Source: Neolewinella aurantiaca (GTDB lineage Bacteria; Bacteroidota; Bacteroidia; Chitinophagales; Saprospiraceae). From it: a stretch of 64,000 bases of DNA. Positions within the stretch are counted from its first letter, which is position 1. Each line of letters starts with the position of its first letter. Positions 27,001-34,786 of this stretch are shown piece after piece. Under the pieces are notes generated by a model. That model worked only from the letters and a program-made list of their open reading frames with translations, was not told where the DNA came from and did no database searches. The translations under genes and the position numbers were made by a program. The stretch is taken from NCBI RefSeq assembly GCF_008014675.1, contig NZ_VOXD01000018.1, positions 1 through 64,000 of the forward strand, written 5' to 3'.

Positions 27001-30000
27001 AATGTTGTACTGAACAGTAGCTGCTCCAGTACCTGAGTTAACCAGCGTCTCCTGGAAATCAGCGATGGCAAGACCACCTTCAAAGTTATCAATCGCAGAA
27101 CCGTCACCGTCGGTGACGCTGCCGGTAACGACTCTCTGAACCCGGTAACTTACATCCGTTCCGGTTACGTCTTGTGAAAGCGCAAAGTCAACGGAAGAAC
27201 CGCTGCAAATGGTAAGGGTCTCTATGTCCGCCAGAAGTTCCTCACCAGTGATGGTGCTGTCTCCCTGACTTGCAGTTACTGTCAGCTCCGGGCTCGGGAG
27301 TACAGTTATCGTGTATGTTACCGGCTGGCTGACACAAGCATTCCGGGAAGTAGCCACTACGGTGTAAGTAGCAGTCTGCGGTGTGCTCGTAGGGTTTTCA
27401 AAGGAATCACCCTGGAAGTAGAATGCCCCGTTTCCTGTAGTTGGGTAGGTATTTCCGGTATGAATCAGGCTTCCGGCATCCAATGTATAGCTGAACGTTA
27501 CGTCGTTCGGGGCGAAATTGTTGGCAAAAACTGAGTTTGCCGCCGCCATCACGGAGAGGTTGATTGGTTCGCCCTCACAAACGGTCACTTCTGTATTGCT
27601 TTCGTCGATGATCGGCTCAGCGCGAACGTTGAAGTCGTAGGTTACAACGGGGCTTTCACAGCCGGTACCGGAGATGAACACTACGTCTATTTCCACTCCG
27701 ACACCACCACCGGTGCGGTTGGTGAAGAAGGCATCGTTGAAGAAGTTACCGGTACGGTCCAGCATTACGCCTCCGGCAGCAAGACCAGTTGTGTCCAGCC
27801 CGGTCAGGGTGAAATCAGAACTTGAACTGCTGACCCGAAGGTCGGTTACCCGGATGTTGTTGTAGGCGATATTGATTGAGCCGGTTTGGCTGGCATCAAG
27901 ATCGAATACTGTATTCAGCGGCTCCCGGGAACAAACGTTTACCAACGGCTGGCTTGAATTAACGGTAAAGCCGGGTTGTACAGTTACGGTGAAAGTGATT
28001 GGATCACCGGCACAGTCTGGGCCTGCAGCACGGATGTAAGGTGTGATCGTGTAGGTGATCGTTCCGTCAACACCGGTATTGTTGGATACTCCTGTTTCGA
28101 AGAAGTCGATAGGGAGATCATCCCCCGTATTGTTTCCACCAAAATCAGTAGAGTTACTCGCTGCCTGGTTGTTATTACCGAAAGGAGCTGTTCCGGATGT
28201 TGTTGCAGTAGCCACCTCAAAGTAAAGGCGTCCGGAGCCTAAAGAAGGAGCAGTCAAAGAGTTCAGGACAGCATTAATAGAATCTCCGCTACAAACCGTA
28301 GCTTCAAAACCATCAATTGCGTTACCCGTTACGGTAGTCGTTGAGCCGCTCTCTATAACCACCATAGGTTGAGGCTCGATGGTAACGACAACCTCTACGG
28401 TGCTCATGTCTCCACAGTTGGCCTGGGTAACGGGCGTCAGAGTATACGTGACATCCTGGGGGTTATTCGTGTTGTTCACGAACTGCTGACCAAAAAGAAT
28501 GGTGTCTACTTCACCGTTAACGATAGTCTCGCCAATATTGGTCAAAGAATCAGCATCGAAATCGACCACAACATCTTCAAAACGGATATCATCGTAAACG
28601 ATGGTGTAAGAAACGAGTACTTCACCGTCGGCCTGGCCGGAAGCTTTCGCAACGAAGGTCGGGCTTGTACTCAGAGTGCTTGCGTAGGAAGAACCGGATA
28701 AACCGGCTGCGCCGGCAAGGCTGCTGCCACCGTTTCCGCCGCTCCAGCCGCCGCCGCCGCCGCCGCCGTTGGTCATACCATCACCACCAAGCGCCGTTGG
28801 GAACCCGGTGCCGCCGGCTCCGCCGCCACCCTGGCCTTGTACTCCATCACTGCCGGTGCTGTTGCTGTCATTAGCCGGGAATACGTCACCTGCCGACTGG
28901 GCAAATCCCGCACCGCCACCGCCACCGGCAACAAATTGGTAAATCATAGTGCCCGGAGCAATGCTCATGTGGTTGCCACCGGCAATAACGACCATGGTGG
29001 TGGCGTCGCCGCCGTTTCCACTAGTGGTTCCGGCTTCACCCGCAGTTCCTTTGCGTACACGAATTACATCACCAGGAAGAAGCTCCGTAGAGGAAAGCAT
29101 GCCTTCCAACTGCCCTCCTTGTCCGCCGTTAAAGCCGTTCGCAGCACCTCCGTCGGCACCAGTAATGGTGAACGTGAAGTCCTCAATTCTGTCTGCTCCT
29201 TCCGGCACCGTAAATTCGGTAAAGCCATCAAAAGTCGTAACTGTCGTGATTCTGGTCTCCAGGTTACTGCTCATGCTGCCCGTTCCGATTGTGTACTCGA
29301 TGCGTTCACCGGAGCAGACCGTCTCGGTCTGGTCGGCAATGAACGGCGGAGTAGGATTGATCGTCAGAATGATAACGATGGGTTCTCCTGCGCACTCCAG
29401 CGGGTTACTGCCGGGGTTGTTCTCATCGTCCTCGAAATAAGGGGTCAGCGTAAGTGTTGCTACCTGCGCGTTATTGTTCGGGTCGGTATTGACTACGTTA
29501 TTGATGTTAATCGCAAAATTCTGAATCGGGAAGTACTGAGGTCCTTGCCCGGCAGGAATCTGCAGAAAACTCGCATCACCTGCTACTTCGAAACGCACGT
29601 ATTTGGCCTTTGTGCCCGAGGTCTCGGCCACCATCAGGTTATTGAGCGTAAAGGTCTCTCCACTACAGATCTCTTCAGCGACTGTTTCACCGCCTGCTAA
29701 AGTTGTGGAAATGTTCTGGCCCACCACAAGATTGGCAGCCAGATCAGGTTGAGCAGAAATGGTAACGTTTATAGTTACCGGTTGTCCTTCACAGGTATTG
29801 TCCACAAGGCCTCCGCTTACTACTGCGTTTTGCTGAACATAAACAGGAGTCACGATAAGATTGGCGACCTGGTCTGTACCGGAAGTGTTGGTGAAGGTCC
29901 CCGTCACAGAATTACCACTCGGCTCGTTACCAGCGAGGGCACCGCTCAGAGAGAGCGCGCTCGTGTTGTAAGACCATTCGTAGTTGTAAGAGAGGCTGCC

Positions 30001-31845
30001 ATTGTTGCCGTTATTAACTTCAATGGGTCCGGAAGAGTACGCTTCGTCGGAACAGAGCAAAACATCTCCTGAGATAGAAGTGAGTACGGGTTCGGCGCGG
30101 ACGCGGGTGGAAAAATTGTTTACGGCCGAGGTACACCCCGTTGCGACGTTTGTTTTCGTCACCGTAAAATCTATCGTTGCATCGTAGTCAGTACTGTTCG
30201 CGAAGCTAATCACGGTATTGCCGTCCACATAGGGGAAAGTATCGTTGGCTGGCGCAGCGCCAGGGCCTCCGGCAGAAACGCCCGGAACGCCGGTGTAGCT
30301 GATCTCGTAAGTGAAGGCGGGGTCATAATCCGCAATATCCAGGGCAATATCCTGACCAGAACAATAGAAATCGTCGATGATGCTACCGTTTACATTAGCC
30401 GTGGCGTCGACTACGGGAGCCGCTGGCATTGCGTAGATCTGCAGGTCTACCATAAAGGTGTCAAGACAGTTAGTCATTACGTTCTTGACTTCCAACACCA
30501 AAGCTACCGTAGTATCCTGGTCGATTGCCCGGCAAAATCCGGTTCCTGGAGTTCCGACAACGAAAGTATAAGTACCATCTCCGTTAGCGGCGCTGCTCAG
30601 AGGCGAGTCTCCCGTTACCGGGCTGTTCCAGCAGCCGTTATCGTTGTTAGGGTCGGCATCGACAATAGTCGCATCGATGAAGCGATAGCGTGCACCAGCA
30701 TCAATACCTGAGATGCCCGAAGCAGTCACCTCAAAGGATGCATCATCGGCACAAATCGCATCTGCTGCGAGGTCAGATACCACAATCTCGTCTGGCCCAC
30801 CGATGGTGACAGCATCTTCACCGGTACAACCACCGTTACTTGCGGTCAGGATGAGGTTGTAATCGCCCGCTTCGAGGTTCGATTCAGTGGGCATATTGTA
30901 AACACCATTGCTCGCTGCAATGGTCCCGGTCCGTTGAAGACCGTTAGGTCCACTAAGCGTGTAGTACAGAAACCCGTTGATTTGCGGGTCTGCATTCTGC
31001 GGGATGATCGTAATACTACCATCTGTTTCTCCGAAGCAAGACACTTCAGTAGACTGGCCCAGTACGCCAAAGTTGTTTGCAGGATCACCAACTACTCCTT
31101 CGAACGCAACCTCACAGTTACGAACGTTGTCGTAAATCAGGAAAGCATACTCGCCGGATACCAGGGACTGATTCGTCTCGATAATGTAGTACCCACTTCC
31201 AGCGGGGTTCGGGTTCGGCGACGTTCCCGGAGGAATGATGGAAATGAAGGTCGCAAAAGAAGAAGGTACCAGGCGTACATCTGCCGACGTGAAGCGGTTG
31301 ATGGGGTACATTCCGTCAGTAGGGGTTACCCGGACACTAAGTTTCCCCGTAGGGATATCCGCACACGGAGGGTCGATAGATCGCGTGTTGTCCTTACTGA
31401 CCGTTATGGCTTCCGCCGTCGTTAGCGAGTAGAAATTACTTTCCACATCACCCGCGCCAAAAGTTTGGACACAACCCGTTTCCAGGTCTTCTATCTCGTT
31501 CAACCGAACGTAGTTGTTAGGGGTACCGATCGCGAATCCGGGAAGCTCAAAGGTGGTAAAACCAAATACGACCTCTACCGGGATAGTATAGGTACCAAGG
31601 TTCAGGCTGTTAAGGAAAAATGACTCGATGGTGATTTCGGTCATACCATCAACAGCCGTGCTACCGAAGTCTATGGTAACGTAGGGCTGTTCGATGTTGC
31701 CACTCGCATCCGTACAGGTGTTTTCGACGGAGATGCTGATCAATCCTGGGTCAAGATTGCACGGTTGTTGTGCGCTCAGGGCTGTAGCCGAGAGCAGGAA
31801 GACTGCTAACAGGAGCAGTCTCCCATAGGGAGTAAAGTTTTTCAT
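21055..31845 (-). CDS. Giant surface protein with PKD-like repeats, two glycine-rich domains and T9SS signal
   Basis: The 3596-aa protein is probably an adhesin or sheath component exported by T9SS. It starts with a signal peptide (LLLLAVFLLSATALSAQ). At least 14 PKD-like modules follow, each with a C-S-G-E/C-x-G motif such as EICSGETFTLNN, TVCSGDSINAVL and AICSGEGISATI. Two glycine-rich domains lie near residues 900-1050 and 1990-2160, with GGGGGGGW cores about 1107 residues apart. The modules around them also correspond, showing an internal duplication of roughly 1100 residues. Two GxNxI-type repeats (about 3170-3340) precede a type A sorting domain (about 3505-3596, starting EVFPNPTQD). 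No frameshift is seen. A promoter with a long leader lies upstream. Confidence 0.88.
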   Translation of the reverse strand: MKNFTPYGRLLLLAVFLLSATALSAQQPCNLDPGLISISVENTCTDASGNIEQPYVTIDFGSTAVDGMTEITIESFFLNSLNLGTYTIPVEVVFGFTTFELPGFAIGTPNNYVRLNEIEDLETGCVQTFGAGDVESNFYSLTTAEAITVSKDNTRSIDPPCADIPTGKLSVRVTPTDGMYPINRFTSADVRLVPSSFATFISIIPPGTSPNPNPAGSGYYIIETNQSLVSGEYAFLIYDNVRNCEVAFEGVVGDPANNFGVLGQSTEVSCFGETDGSITIIPQNADPQINGFLYYTLSGPNGLQRTGTIAASNGVYNMPTESNLEAGDYNLILTASNGGCTGEDAVTIGGPDEIVVSDLAADAICADDASFEVTASGISGIDAGARYRFIDATIVDADPNNDNGCWNSPVTGDSPLSSAANGDGTYTFVVGTPGTGFCRAIDQDTTVALVLEVKNVMTNCLDTFMVDLQIYAMPAAPVVDATANVNGSIIDDFYCSGQDIALDIADYDPAFTYEISYTGVPGVSAGGPGAAPANDTFPYVDGNTVISFANSTDYDATIDFTVTKTNVATGCTSAVNNFSTRVRAEPVLTSISGDVLLCSDEAYSSGPIEVNNGNNGSLSYNYEWSYNTSALSLSGALAGNEPSGNSVTGTFTNTSGTDQVANLIVTPVYVQQNAVVSGGLVDNTCEGQPVTINVTISAQPDLAANLVVGQNISTTLAGGETVAEEICSGETFTLNNLMVAETSGTKAKYVRFEVAGDASFLQIPAGQGPQYFPIQNFAININNVVNTDPNNNAQVATLTLTPYFEDDENNPGSNPLECAGEPIVIILTINPTPPFIADQTETVCSGERIEYTIGTGSMSSNLETRITTVTTFDGFTEFTVPEGADRIEDFTFTITGADGGAANGFNGGQGGQLEGMLSSTELLPGDVIRVRKGTAGEAGTTSGNGGDATTMVVIAGGNHMSIAPGTMIYQFVAGGGGGAGFAQSAGDVFPANDSNSTGSDGVQGQGGGGAGGTGFPTALGGDGMTNGGGGGGGWSGGNGGSSLAGAAGLSGSSYASTLSTSPTFVAKASGQADGEVLVSYTIVYDDIRFEDVVVDFDADSLTNIGETIVNGEVDTILFGQQFVNNTNNPQDVTYTLTPVTQANCGDMSTVEVVVTIEPQPMVVIESGSTTTVTGNAIDGFEATVCSGDSINAVLNSLTAPSLGSGRLYFEVATATTSGTAPFGNNNQAASNSTDFGGNNTGDDLPIDFFETGVSNNTGVDGTITYTITPYIRAAGPDCAGDPITFTVTVQPGFTVNSSQPLVNVCSREPLNTVFDLDASQTGSINIAYNNIRVTDLRVSSSSSDFTLTGLDTTGLAAGGVMLDRTGNFFNDAFFTNRTGGGVGVEIDVVFISGTGCESPVVTYDFNVRAEPIIDESNTEVTVCEGEPINLSVMAAANSVFANNFAPNDVTFSYTLDAGSLIHTGNTYPTTGNGAFYFQGDSFENPTSTPQTATYTVVATSRNACVSQPVTYTITVLPSPELTVTASQGDSTITGEELLADIETLTICSGSSVDFALSQDVTGTDVSYRVQRVVTGSVTDGDGSAIDNFEGGLAIADFQETLVNSGTGAATVQYNIAAYTYGGDGMDGDGLNASDDCQGITKRLIVEVLPATTDEASLATNLTIDNPNTGTTNPGNGAQICDNSEVVIRPLTTVDPITGAAFVWRRENDGTPLGGVTSGNGTFLSTVNGNNFYPAAGSDLIRQVLTAEDDQTTEVRYIVTLYSFGTNGVDDMLAPGSDDCMGDIDTITLQLDPTPELSYDLEIGTAAIQRLDQSGSPYTFEICSGEDFLIDNLDIPELADNKFDYVELRATGDVDFLGLPAGGPFVQVAPVGSFTLGAQNVQTTNGNNSAQTTRIRLTPYFEDGVDTNSRDADECGGEDIVLIVTLNPTPDPIAPASATFCSDELTQFPIPTSGNNFRSRVAKTEDFSSSNDYVVPPGVFSIRNINLTITGGNGGASGNGALRGGLGRKIEIEMNESSNPNQVLPGDTIRVRKAGAGTDGSTFGDGGDATLLYVIAGSTRGMFAQGDVMEVFVAAGGGGAGQAFAGQDALGFSTNPSSPAAADGNDGIGLGGFGGAGFDAMDLNSGSLGGSGRGNGGGGGGGWAGGDGGDNTTGMAGDGGTSYASTVSTINPNTFTTKDFGDAAAGDVSMDFTLVYDDVVFTLINRSVGMGLIDLSAAPLTVGDSATDTILFGERFENPTDTPIDVVYTFSTSSEANCPGSEVIVTLTIEPNPTLELAGNGTTVFDDGNNNYSAAICSGEGISATISSDVIPSDGAAALRARVLTTTAGNGTVTFGNDVDAASQSSFFNGNNRPSVTDVNFFETEVSYDGTDTATVTYQIIPVIISGSTSGAECFGDTITFTVSVYPEFLNEEVAPAQVDVCSNVSLADAGFDVDAEQSAVLVAYDSIIIDTVYSDISAANAVNFETISSSYAGSPAMVLRSEGFFGADTYRNRTGGPVVVTYEVRLVSGPDCSSDLITYEFRYAAEPVIDIVESATNQIDTTICTGSTTGLEVFPAANSAFPTTTGTNAFQNRITIEYDINLPAGITLTKTNGSYPATGGRNYMKNDELTNTTASPLDVTYTVKVANGACAGDSVVYTVTVNPNPFADVTLMSMDSTETFGLDNARLGFPNPEFGVCSGAAVTAVVPATSTSAAGTLMVNFEVTTDDDGISGYPLNTIFNFPASELADSLSYAAGELVNMTGASQLFTVEYRAYIEANGTPGFQNDGIDCQSDGIIQFDVVINPVNGAFAQTEMDGTGAAFPAGADTICSGQVFDLLVRNSNSAGVAVDSFIVDVTDAGLDAIGSTPTGTFTILGAATATNGVRSQDFAYTNTTPGIKTVTYIVTPYSGECVGTPDTTTVSYRAEIDLIANESVLCADPGVATSLFAIDVNGGMISDTPGEYRYEYIGGTAAGYSLERGTGGGVTFVGDPNTQANTIVYNNQRSVTITPSSNASAFTPGTVNFEVIYNDSANGCGVITDTITLNFQTTAEAGMADQGLGILCDDVNFVLNNALIGEDQGGVFSFTNGDPGLGVLNGANFTPMVGGADATPVAIDFTYTVGGGNSGCATAAVDFTIMVEPAPNAGTYDGTIGEACQSAPVFNLFSLLDGEMQNGTFTQTGGVDFVTVNPDGTINQDNISPGAYEFSYEVVSANGCGSDIVTGIMVQVNSREDCSTFVPCDVIELKAGFNTIAFDVMPNDNTVETIFADEIASNNLLTVVALYAEVGQPQSYTFVPGFGGINNIQGGLRPGYGYIVEVATDATIEICGAAVDTDLRVELLAGLNIVGYAGSSPESVFSYFDELISNSDLVLARSRTNNQTLETIFQPFVFGNLLNVENSTGYIIDVNSAYGNGTWRDNGPLATSAFDRLYGVIENGEEFVGEMLTFTDAEGMVVGQTEVLEGGIYMNTFLFGDLETTERLREGLAVGETFFANLRGEQVAADLNFSGNWKLTRLDLNFSNLSTEAEIVEHNSSFSMEVFPNPTQDFTKLELNLPTEYESVHVELFSLFGQMISEQTIDQPGVGLEQIDLDLSGLPAGTYQVRITAAAEILANRQVVKQ

Positions 31846-32264
31846 AGGGAAAACGAATTGTTCGGGATGAACGTCAGATATGGAAAGACGAATTTTGGGT
31901 GGTGAAGTAAGTGTCGTGAATTTATGCTGTCAGCCCTGGGGCTGTAGATTTTCATGTGTGTACAATAGGGGCCTTAGGTTATATCAAATAAGCATAGCGC
32001 CACCAGGAAAAGCCCGGAAACGCAGTAAATTCAGTTCATTCTTATTTTACTCAGGTGTAAGAGACAAAACAACCGGAGGATGAATCCTCCAATCCGGCAA
32101 ACTGGGTTCCCAGCGCATTACCGTCTTGCAAACATAACAAAATAGGCGATTGACAGCAAAAAACAGGCATATAAATCTTTTGTACTCTTCTGATAGACTT
32201 TTTTGTCGTCCGAACACCGATGCTCCTGATTACGCTATACCGACATTCATAAACCCCATCATGC
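31846..32264. other. Leader and spacer upstream of the giant gene
   Basis: It carries the minus-strand promoter at 32129-32159, implying an mRNA leader of about 275 nt, and a small palindrome GGAGGATGAATCCTCC near 32070. No gene is visible. Confidence 0.5.
32129..32159 (-). promoter_or_regulatory. Promoter of the giant surface-protein gene
   Basis: On the minus strand TTG (32157-32159) and TATGTTTG (32129-32136) are spaced by 20 bp, a full match to the Bacteroidota promoter pattern. The start codon is 284 bases downstream. Confidence 0.55.
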
Positions 32265-32477
32265 ATGAAAGCCATTCTCCCCATCATCCTCATTATTGCA
32301 GGCCTTGTTTTTGCTTACCTGGGCATCACTACTTTCCAGGGAGCTTCCGCTGATGTAGAGGTCCTTGGACTTGAGATCGGCGCTACAGACGAGGGTGCTC
32401 AGACGACTGCCATCCTTTACGGCGTTCTCAGCATCGCTTGTTTCGTAGGCGGAGCATTTACTTTTGGCAAAAAATAG
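32265..32477 (+). CDS. Small two-helix membrane protein, 70 aa
   Basis: Hydrophobic segments at residues 4-22 and 48-67 are separated by an acidic loop (DVEVLGLEIGATDEGAQ). The C-terminus is basic (GKK), so both ends probably face the cytosol. Small proteins of this plan, with a DUF3185-like look, occur widely in bacteria without known function. There is no partner gene close by; the next gene has its own promoter. Confidence 0.6.
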   Translation: MKAILPIILIIAGLVFAYLGITTFQGASADVEVLGLEIGATDEGAQTTAILYGVLSIACFVGGAFTFGKK

Positions 32478-32532
32478 AACCGGTACGGTTAGCTTGTTCA
32501 TCCATCTCCTGGTTAGTGGTTTTGTTCTGTCC

Positions 32533-32540
32533 TATATTTG
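32533..32540 (+). promoter_or_regulatory. -7 box TATATTTG upstream of the second Gfo/Idh/MocA gene
   Basis: An exact TAnnTTTG match 39 bases before ATG at 32580; it supports choosing this ATG over the overlapping upstream one. Confidence 0.5.
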
Positions 32541-32579
32541 CTATTCTTTATCTTCCAACAGATCAATCAACTGCACCGG

Positions 32580-33626
32580 ATGCCAGACCCTACCTTCCAC
32601 TTTGCTATTCTAGGACTAGGCAACATCGCCCGTAAGTTCGCCACTGACTTAGCCCTTATCCCTGACGCAAAACTGGTTGCTGTAGGCTCACGCTCGCAGG
32701 AAAGAGCACAGGCCTTTGCGGGAGAGTTCGGAGCAACGTTCGCTGCGGGCAGCTACGAAGAGACCTTTAGCGGGCCGCGGGTAGATGCTGTTTACATCGC
32801 TACGCCACACGTGCAGCACAAGGAGCTTGCCCTGATATGCATCGAAAAAGGGATTCCGGTAATTTGCGAAAAGCCGCTGGGGCTGAACATCACTGAGGTC
32901 GAAGCGATGATTGCCTCCGCCAGGGCCCACAAGGTTTACCTCATGGAGGCCCTCTGGACGCGGTTTTTGCCCTCTACCCTGAAACTGAAAGAGCTCATTG
33001 ATGATGGCCTGATCGGCGAAATCCAAAGCATCCGCTCTGATTTCGGATTCCGGGCCAAAGACCTTGCAACTATCCTCAGCCCTGCACCTGCGTCCCCGCC
33101 CTCTGAATTACTGGTCCGCAACCGGATTCTGAACCCCGAGCTTGGTGGCGGAGCCCTTCTTGACATCGGGATTTACCCACAGTTCCTCTCGCAATTCCTG
33201 CTCGGTGCGCCCGAGGAAATCCACGCAACAGCCCGGCTTTCTCCCCAGGGCGTCGACCTCGATACCCAGGTTACCTGCCGCCATGCCGGGGGGAAACTTA
33301 GCCATAATTACAGCACCGTTTTGGGCCGCACAAAAACCGAAGCAGTGATAATTGGCAGCGAAGCCAGCCTGCACTGGCACCCGCGCTGGCACGAACCCAG
33401 CAGCTTCAGTGTGTTGCGCGGAAAAGATGTACCCCCGGAAAATTTTTACTTCGATTACGAAGGAGCCAACGGATACCGTTACGAAGCCGAAGCGGTAATG
33501 GCCGATGTTCGTGCCGGCAGGACCGAAAACCAGCTTTGGTCGTTGGAAGACTCGTTGACGTTACACCGTACGCTCACTAAAGTGAGGAATAAGGTTGGGG
33601 TGAGATACCCTGGAGAATCTGCTTAA
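32580..33626 (+). CDS. Gfo/Idh/MocA-family oxidoreductase, cytosolic
   Basis: A 348-aa NAD(P)-dependent dehydrogenase of the dihydrodiol dehydrogenase / glucose-fructose oxidoreductase type. It has the nucleotide motif GLGNIARKFA (10-19), the EKPLG motif and GGGALLDIGIYPQF with the catalytic-region residues. No export signal, unlike the relative at 15954. Between FGFRA and LNPELGGG it has a longer linker than usual, including SPAPASPPSE, and this stretch contains the dispersed repeat at 33082-33100. Substrate unknown. The gene is followed by a strong palindrome and then by a methyltransferase gene. Confidence 0.85.
   Translation: MPDPTFHFAILGLGNIARKFATDLALIPDAKLVAVGSRSQERAQAFAGEFGATFAAGSYEETFSGPRVDAVYIATPHVQHKELALICIEKGIPVICEKPLGLNITEVEAMIASARAHKVYLMEALWTRFLPSTLKLKELIDDGLIGEIQSIRSDFGFRAKDLATILSPAPASPPSELLVRNRILNPELGGGALLDIGIYPQFLSQFLLGAPEEIHATARLSPQGVDLDTQVTCRHAGGKLSHNYSTVLGRTKTEAVIIGSEASLHWHPRWHEPSSFSVLRGKDVPPENFYFDYEGANGYRYEAEAVMADVRAGRTENQLWSLEDSLTLHRTLTKVRNKVGVRYPGESA
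33082..33100 (+). repeat. Dispersed 19-bp repeat, copy 5 (inside a gene)
   Basis: CTGCACCTGCGTCCCCGCC, one mismatch; translated as part of SPAPASPP in the oxidoreductase. Confidence 0.65.
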
Positions 33627-33632
33627 ATACCC

Positions 33633-33654
33633 ACTTGTCGACATGTCGACAAGT
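33633..33654. promoter_or_regulatory. Perfect 22-bp palindrome with CGACATGTCG core
   Basis: The arms ACTTGTCGACA and TGTCGACAAGT are exact complements. A second CGACATGTCG core occurs at 33663-33672. The pair lies 160-180 bp upstream of the methyltransferase gene and just after the oxidoreductase stop, and could be an operator pair. Confidence 0.5.
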
Positions 33655-33662
33655 TGATAAAC

Positions 33663-33672
33663 CGACATGTCG
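33663..33672. promoter_or_regulatory. Second CGACATGTCG core
   Basis: It repeats the central 10 bp of the palindrome at 33633-33654, centre-to-centre 24 bp away. Confidence 0.4.
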
Positions 33673-33816
33673 ATATATCCGAGTTGAGAATCAAAACTCC
33701 CCCTCCACAAAACGCCACAGCCTTCCCCTTCCCTTCCCCGGGCATGGTCAAACCAACTCCGCAACGAAACTAAGTTACCCCTAAACGACATCACCCATTA
33801 AACAGCACAACGACCA

Positions 33817-34617
33817 ATGATCGACTACCTGAAACTAAACAAGGAACAATGGGACCAGCGTACTAAAGCCCATCTCTCCAGCGAATTCTACGATGTCCCC
33901 GGCTGGCTCGCCGGAGCGGAATCCCTCAAGGCTCCTGAATTGGAACTACTGCCTCAGGACCTCAATGGACTTAAGATACTCCACCTTCAGTGCCATTTCG
34001 GACAAGACACCCTCAGTTTTGCCCGTAAAGGCGCCATTGTCACGGGCGTCGATCTCAGCCCCGCAGCTATCGCTGCGGCCCGGGAACTTACTCAGAAAGC
34101 GGGGCTGGAAGCACGCTTTATCAACTGCGACCTCTATAGCCTCCCACAGCACCTCGACGAAGAATTCGACATCGTGTTCACCAGTTATGGTACCATTACC
34201 TGGCTGCCGGATATCGAAAAATGGGCGGGCATCGTACACCGCTACCTGAAGCCCGGCGGCCAGTTCGTATTTGCAGAATTCCACAATATGGCCTACCTCT
34301 GGAACGAAGACCGAACGGCCATCAAATACCCTTACTTCAACCCCGAACCGATCATCGAACCAATCACCAAAAGCTATACCGACGGTAGTGATGGTGTAAG
34401 CGGAACTGAAGTAAACTGGGACCACACCATCAGTTCTGTCGTCACGGCATTACTCAACGCCGGGCTTACCCTACGTGGCTTCCGGGAGTTCGATTACTCG
34501 CCTTACAACTGCTTCGACGACATGGTCCCGGCCGGCAAGGAGGGCCACTGGCACCTCCGGCAAATGGCCGGTTTAATTCCGCTCGTTTACACCCTCGATT
34601 GCGTAAAAACAGTGTGA
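33817..34617 (+). CDS. Class I SAM-dependent methyltransferase
   Basis: The 266-aa cytosolic enzyme has motif I at ILHLQCHFGQDTLSFARKGA (about 54-73), the acidic ribose-binding position in VTGVDLSP, and motif IV-like FTSYGTITWLPD. LKPGGQFVFAEFHN follows as the post-motif strand. The methyl acceptor cannot be predicted. The best guess is a small-molecule methyltransferase of the UbiE/SmtA-like group. It is a single gene between the palindrome pair and rpe. Confidence 0.8.
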   Translation: MIDYLKLNKEQWDQRTKAHLSSEFYDVPGWLAGAESLKAPELELLPQDLNGLKILHLQCHFGQDTLSFARKGAIVTGVDLSPAAIAAARELTQKAGLEARFINCDLYSLPQHLDEEFDIVFTSYGTITWLPDIEKWAGIVHRYLKPGGQFVFAEFHNMAYLWNEDRTAIKYPYFNPEPIIEPITKSYTDGSDGVSGTEVNWDHTISSVVTALLNAGLTLRGFREFDYSPYNCFDDMVPAGKEGHWHLRQMAGLIPLVYTLDCVKTV

Positions 34618-34666
34618 TAATCAAAGGGCGGTTCAACCCGATTTGCCATTCCACCATTTGTTATTT

Positions 34667-34686
34667 GGCGCGCACGCAGGATGCAA
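34667..34686 (-). repeat. Dispersed repeat, copy 6 (20 bp)
   Basis: The minus strand reads TTGCATCCTGCGTGCGCGCC, the consensus with one inserted base. It lies upstream of the rpe promoter. Confidence 0.65.
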
Positions 34687-34716
34687 AGTAAGTTTTAAGG
34701 GCACGGTACCCCGCCT

Positions 34717-34724
34717 TACCTTTG
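34717..34724 (+). promoter_or_regulatory. -7 box TACCTTTG of rpe
   Basis: An exact match; transcription would start near 34731, after all upstream ATG candidates, which supports the TTG start at 34787. Confidence 0.55.
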
Positions 34725-34786
34725 CCGTACTGCGCCGACCCTGCTCTCTTGCGGCCACTCCTATCGTTAACCTCAACCTTCCAACC

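Noticed and set aside
25430-28760. CCG/GCC-rich tracts at about 25.4 and 28.7 kb as microsatellites
   Set aside because: They are in-frame glycine codons of the glycine-rich domains.
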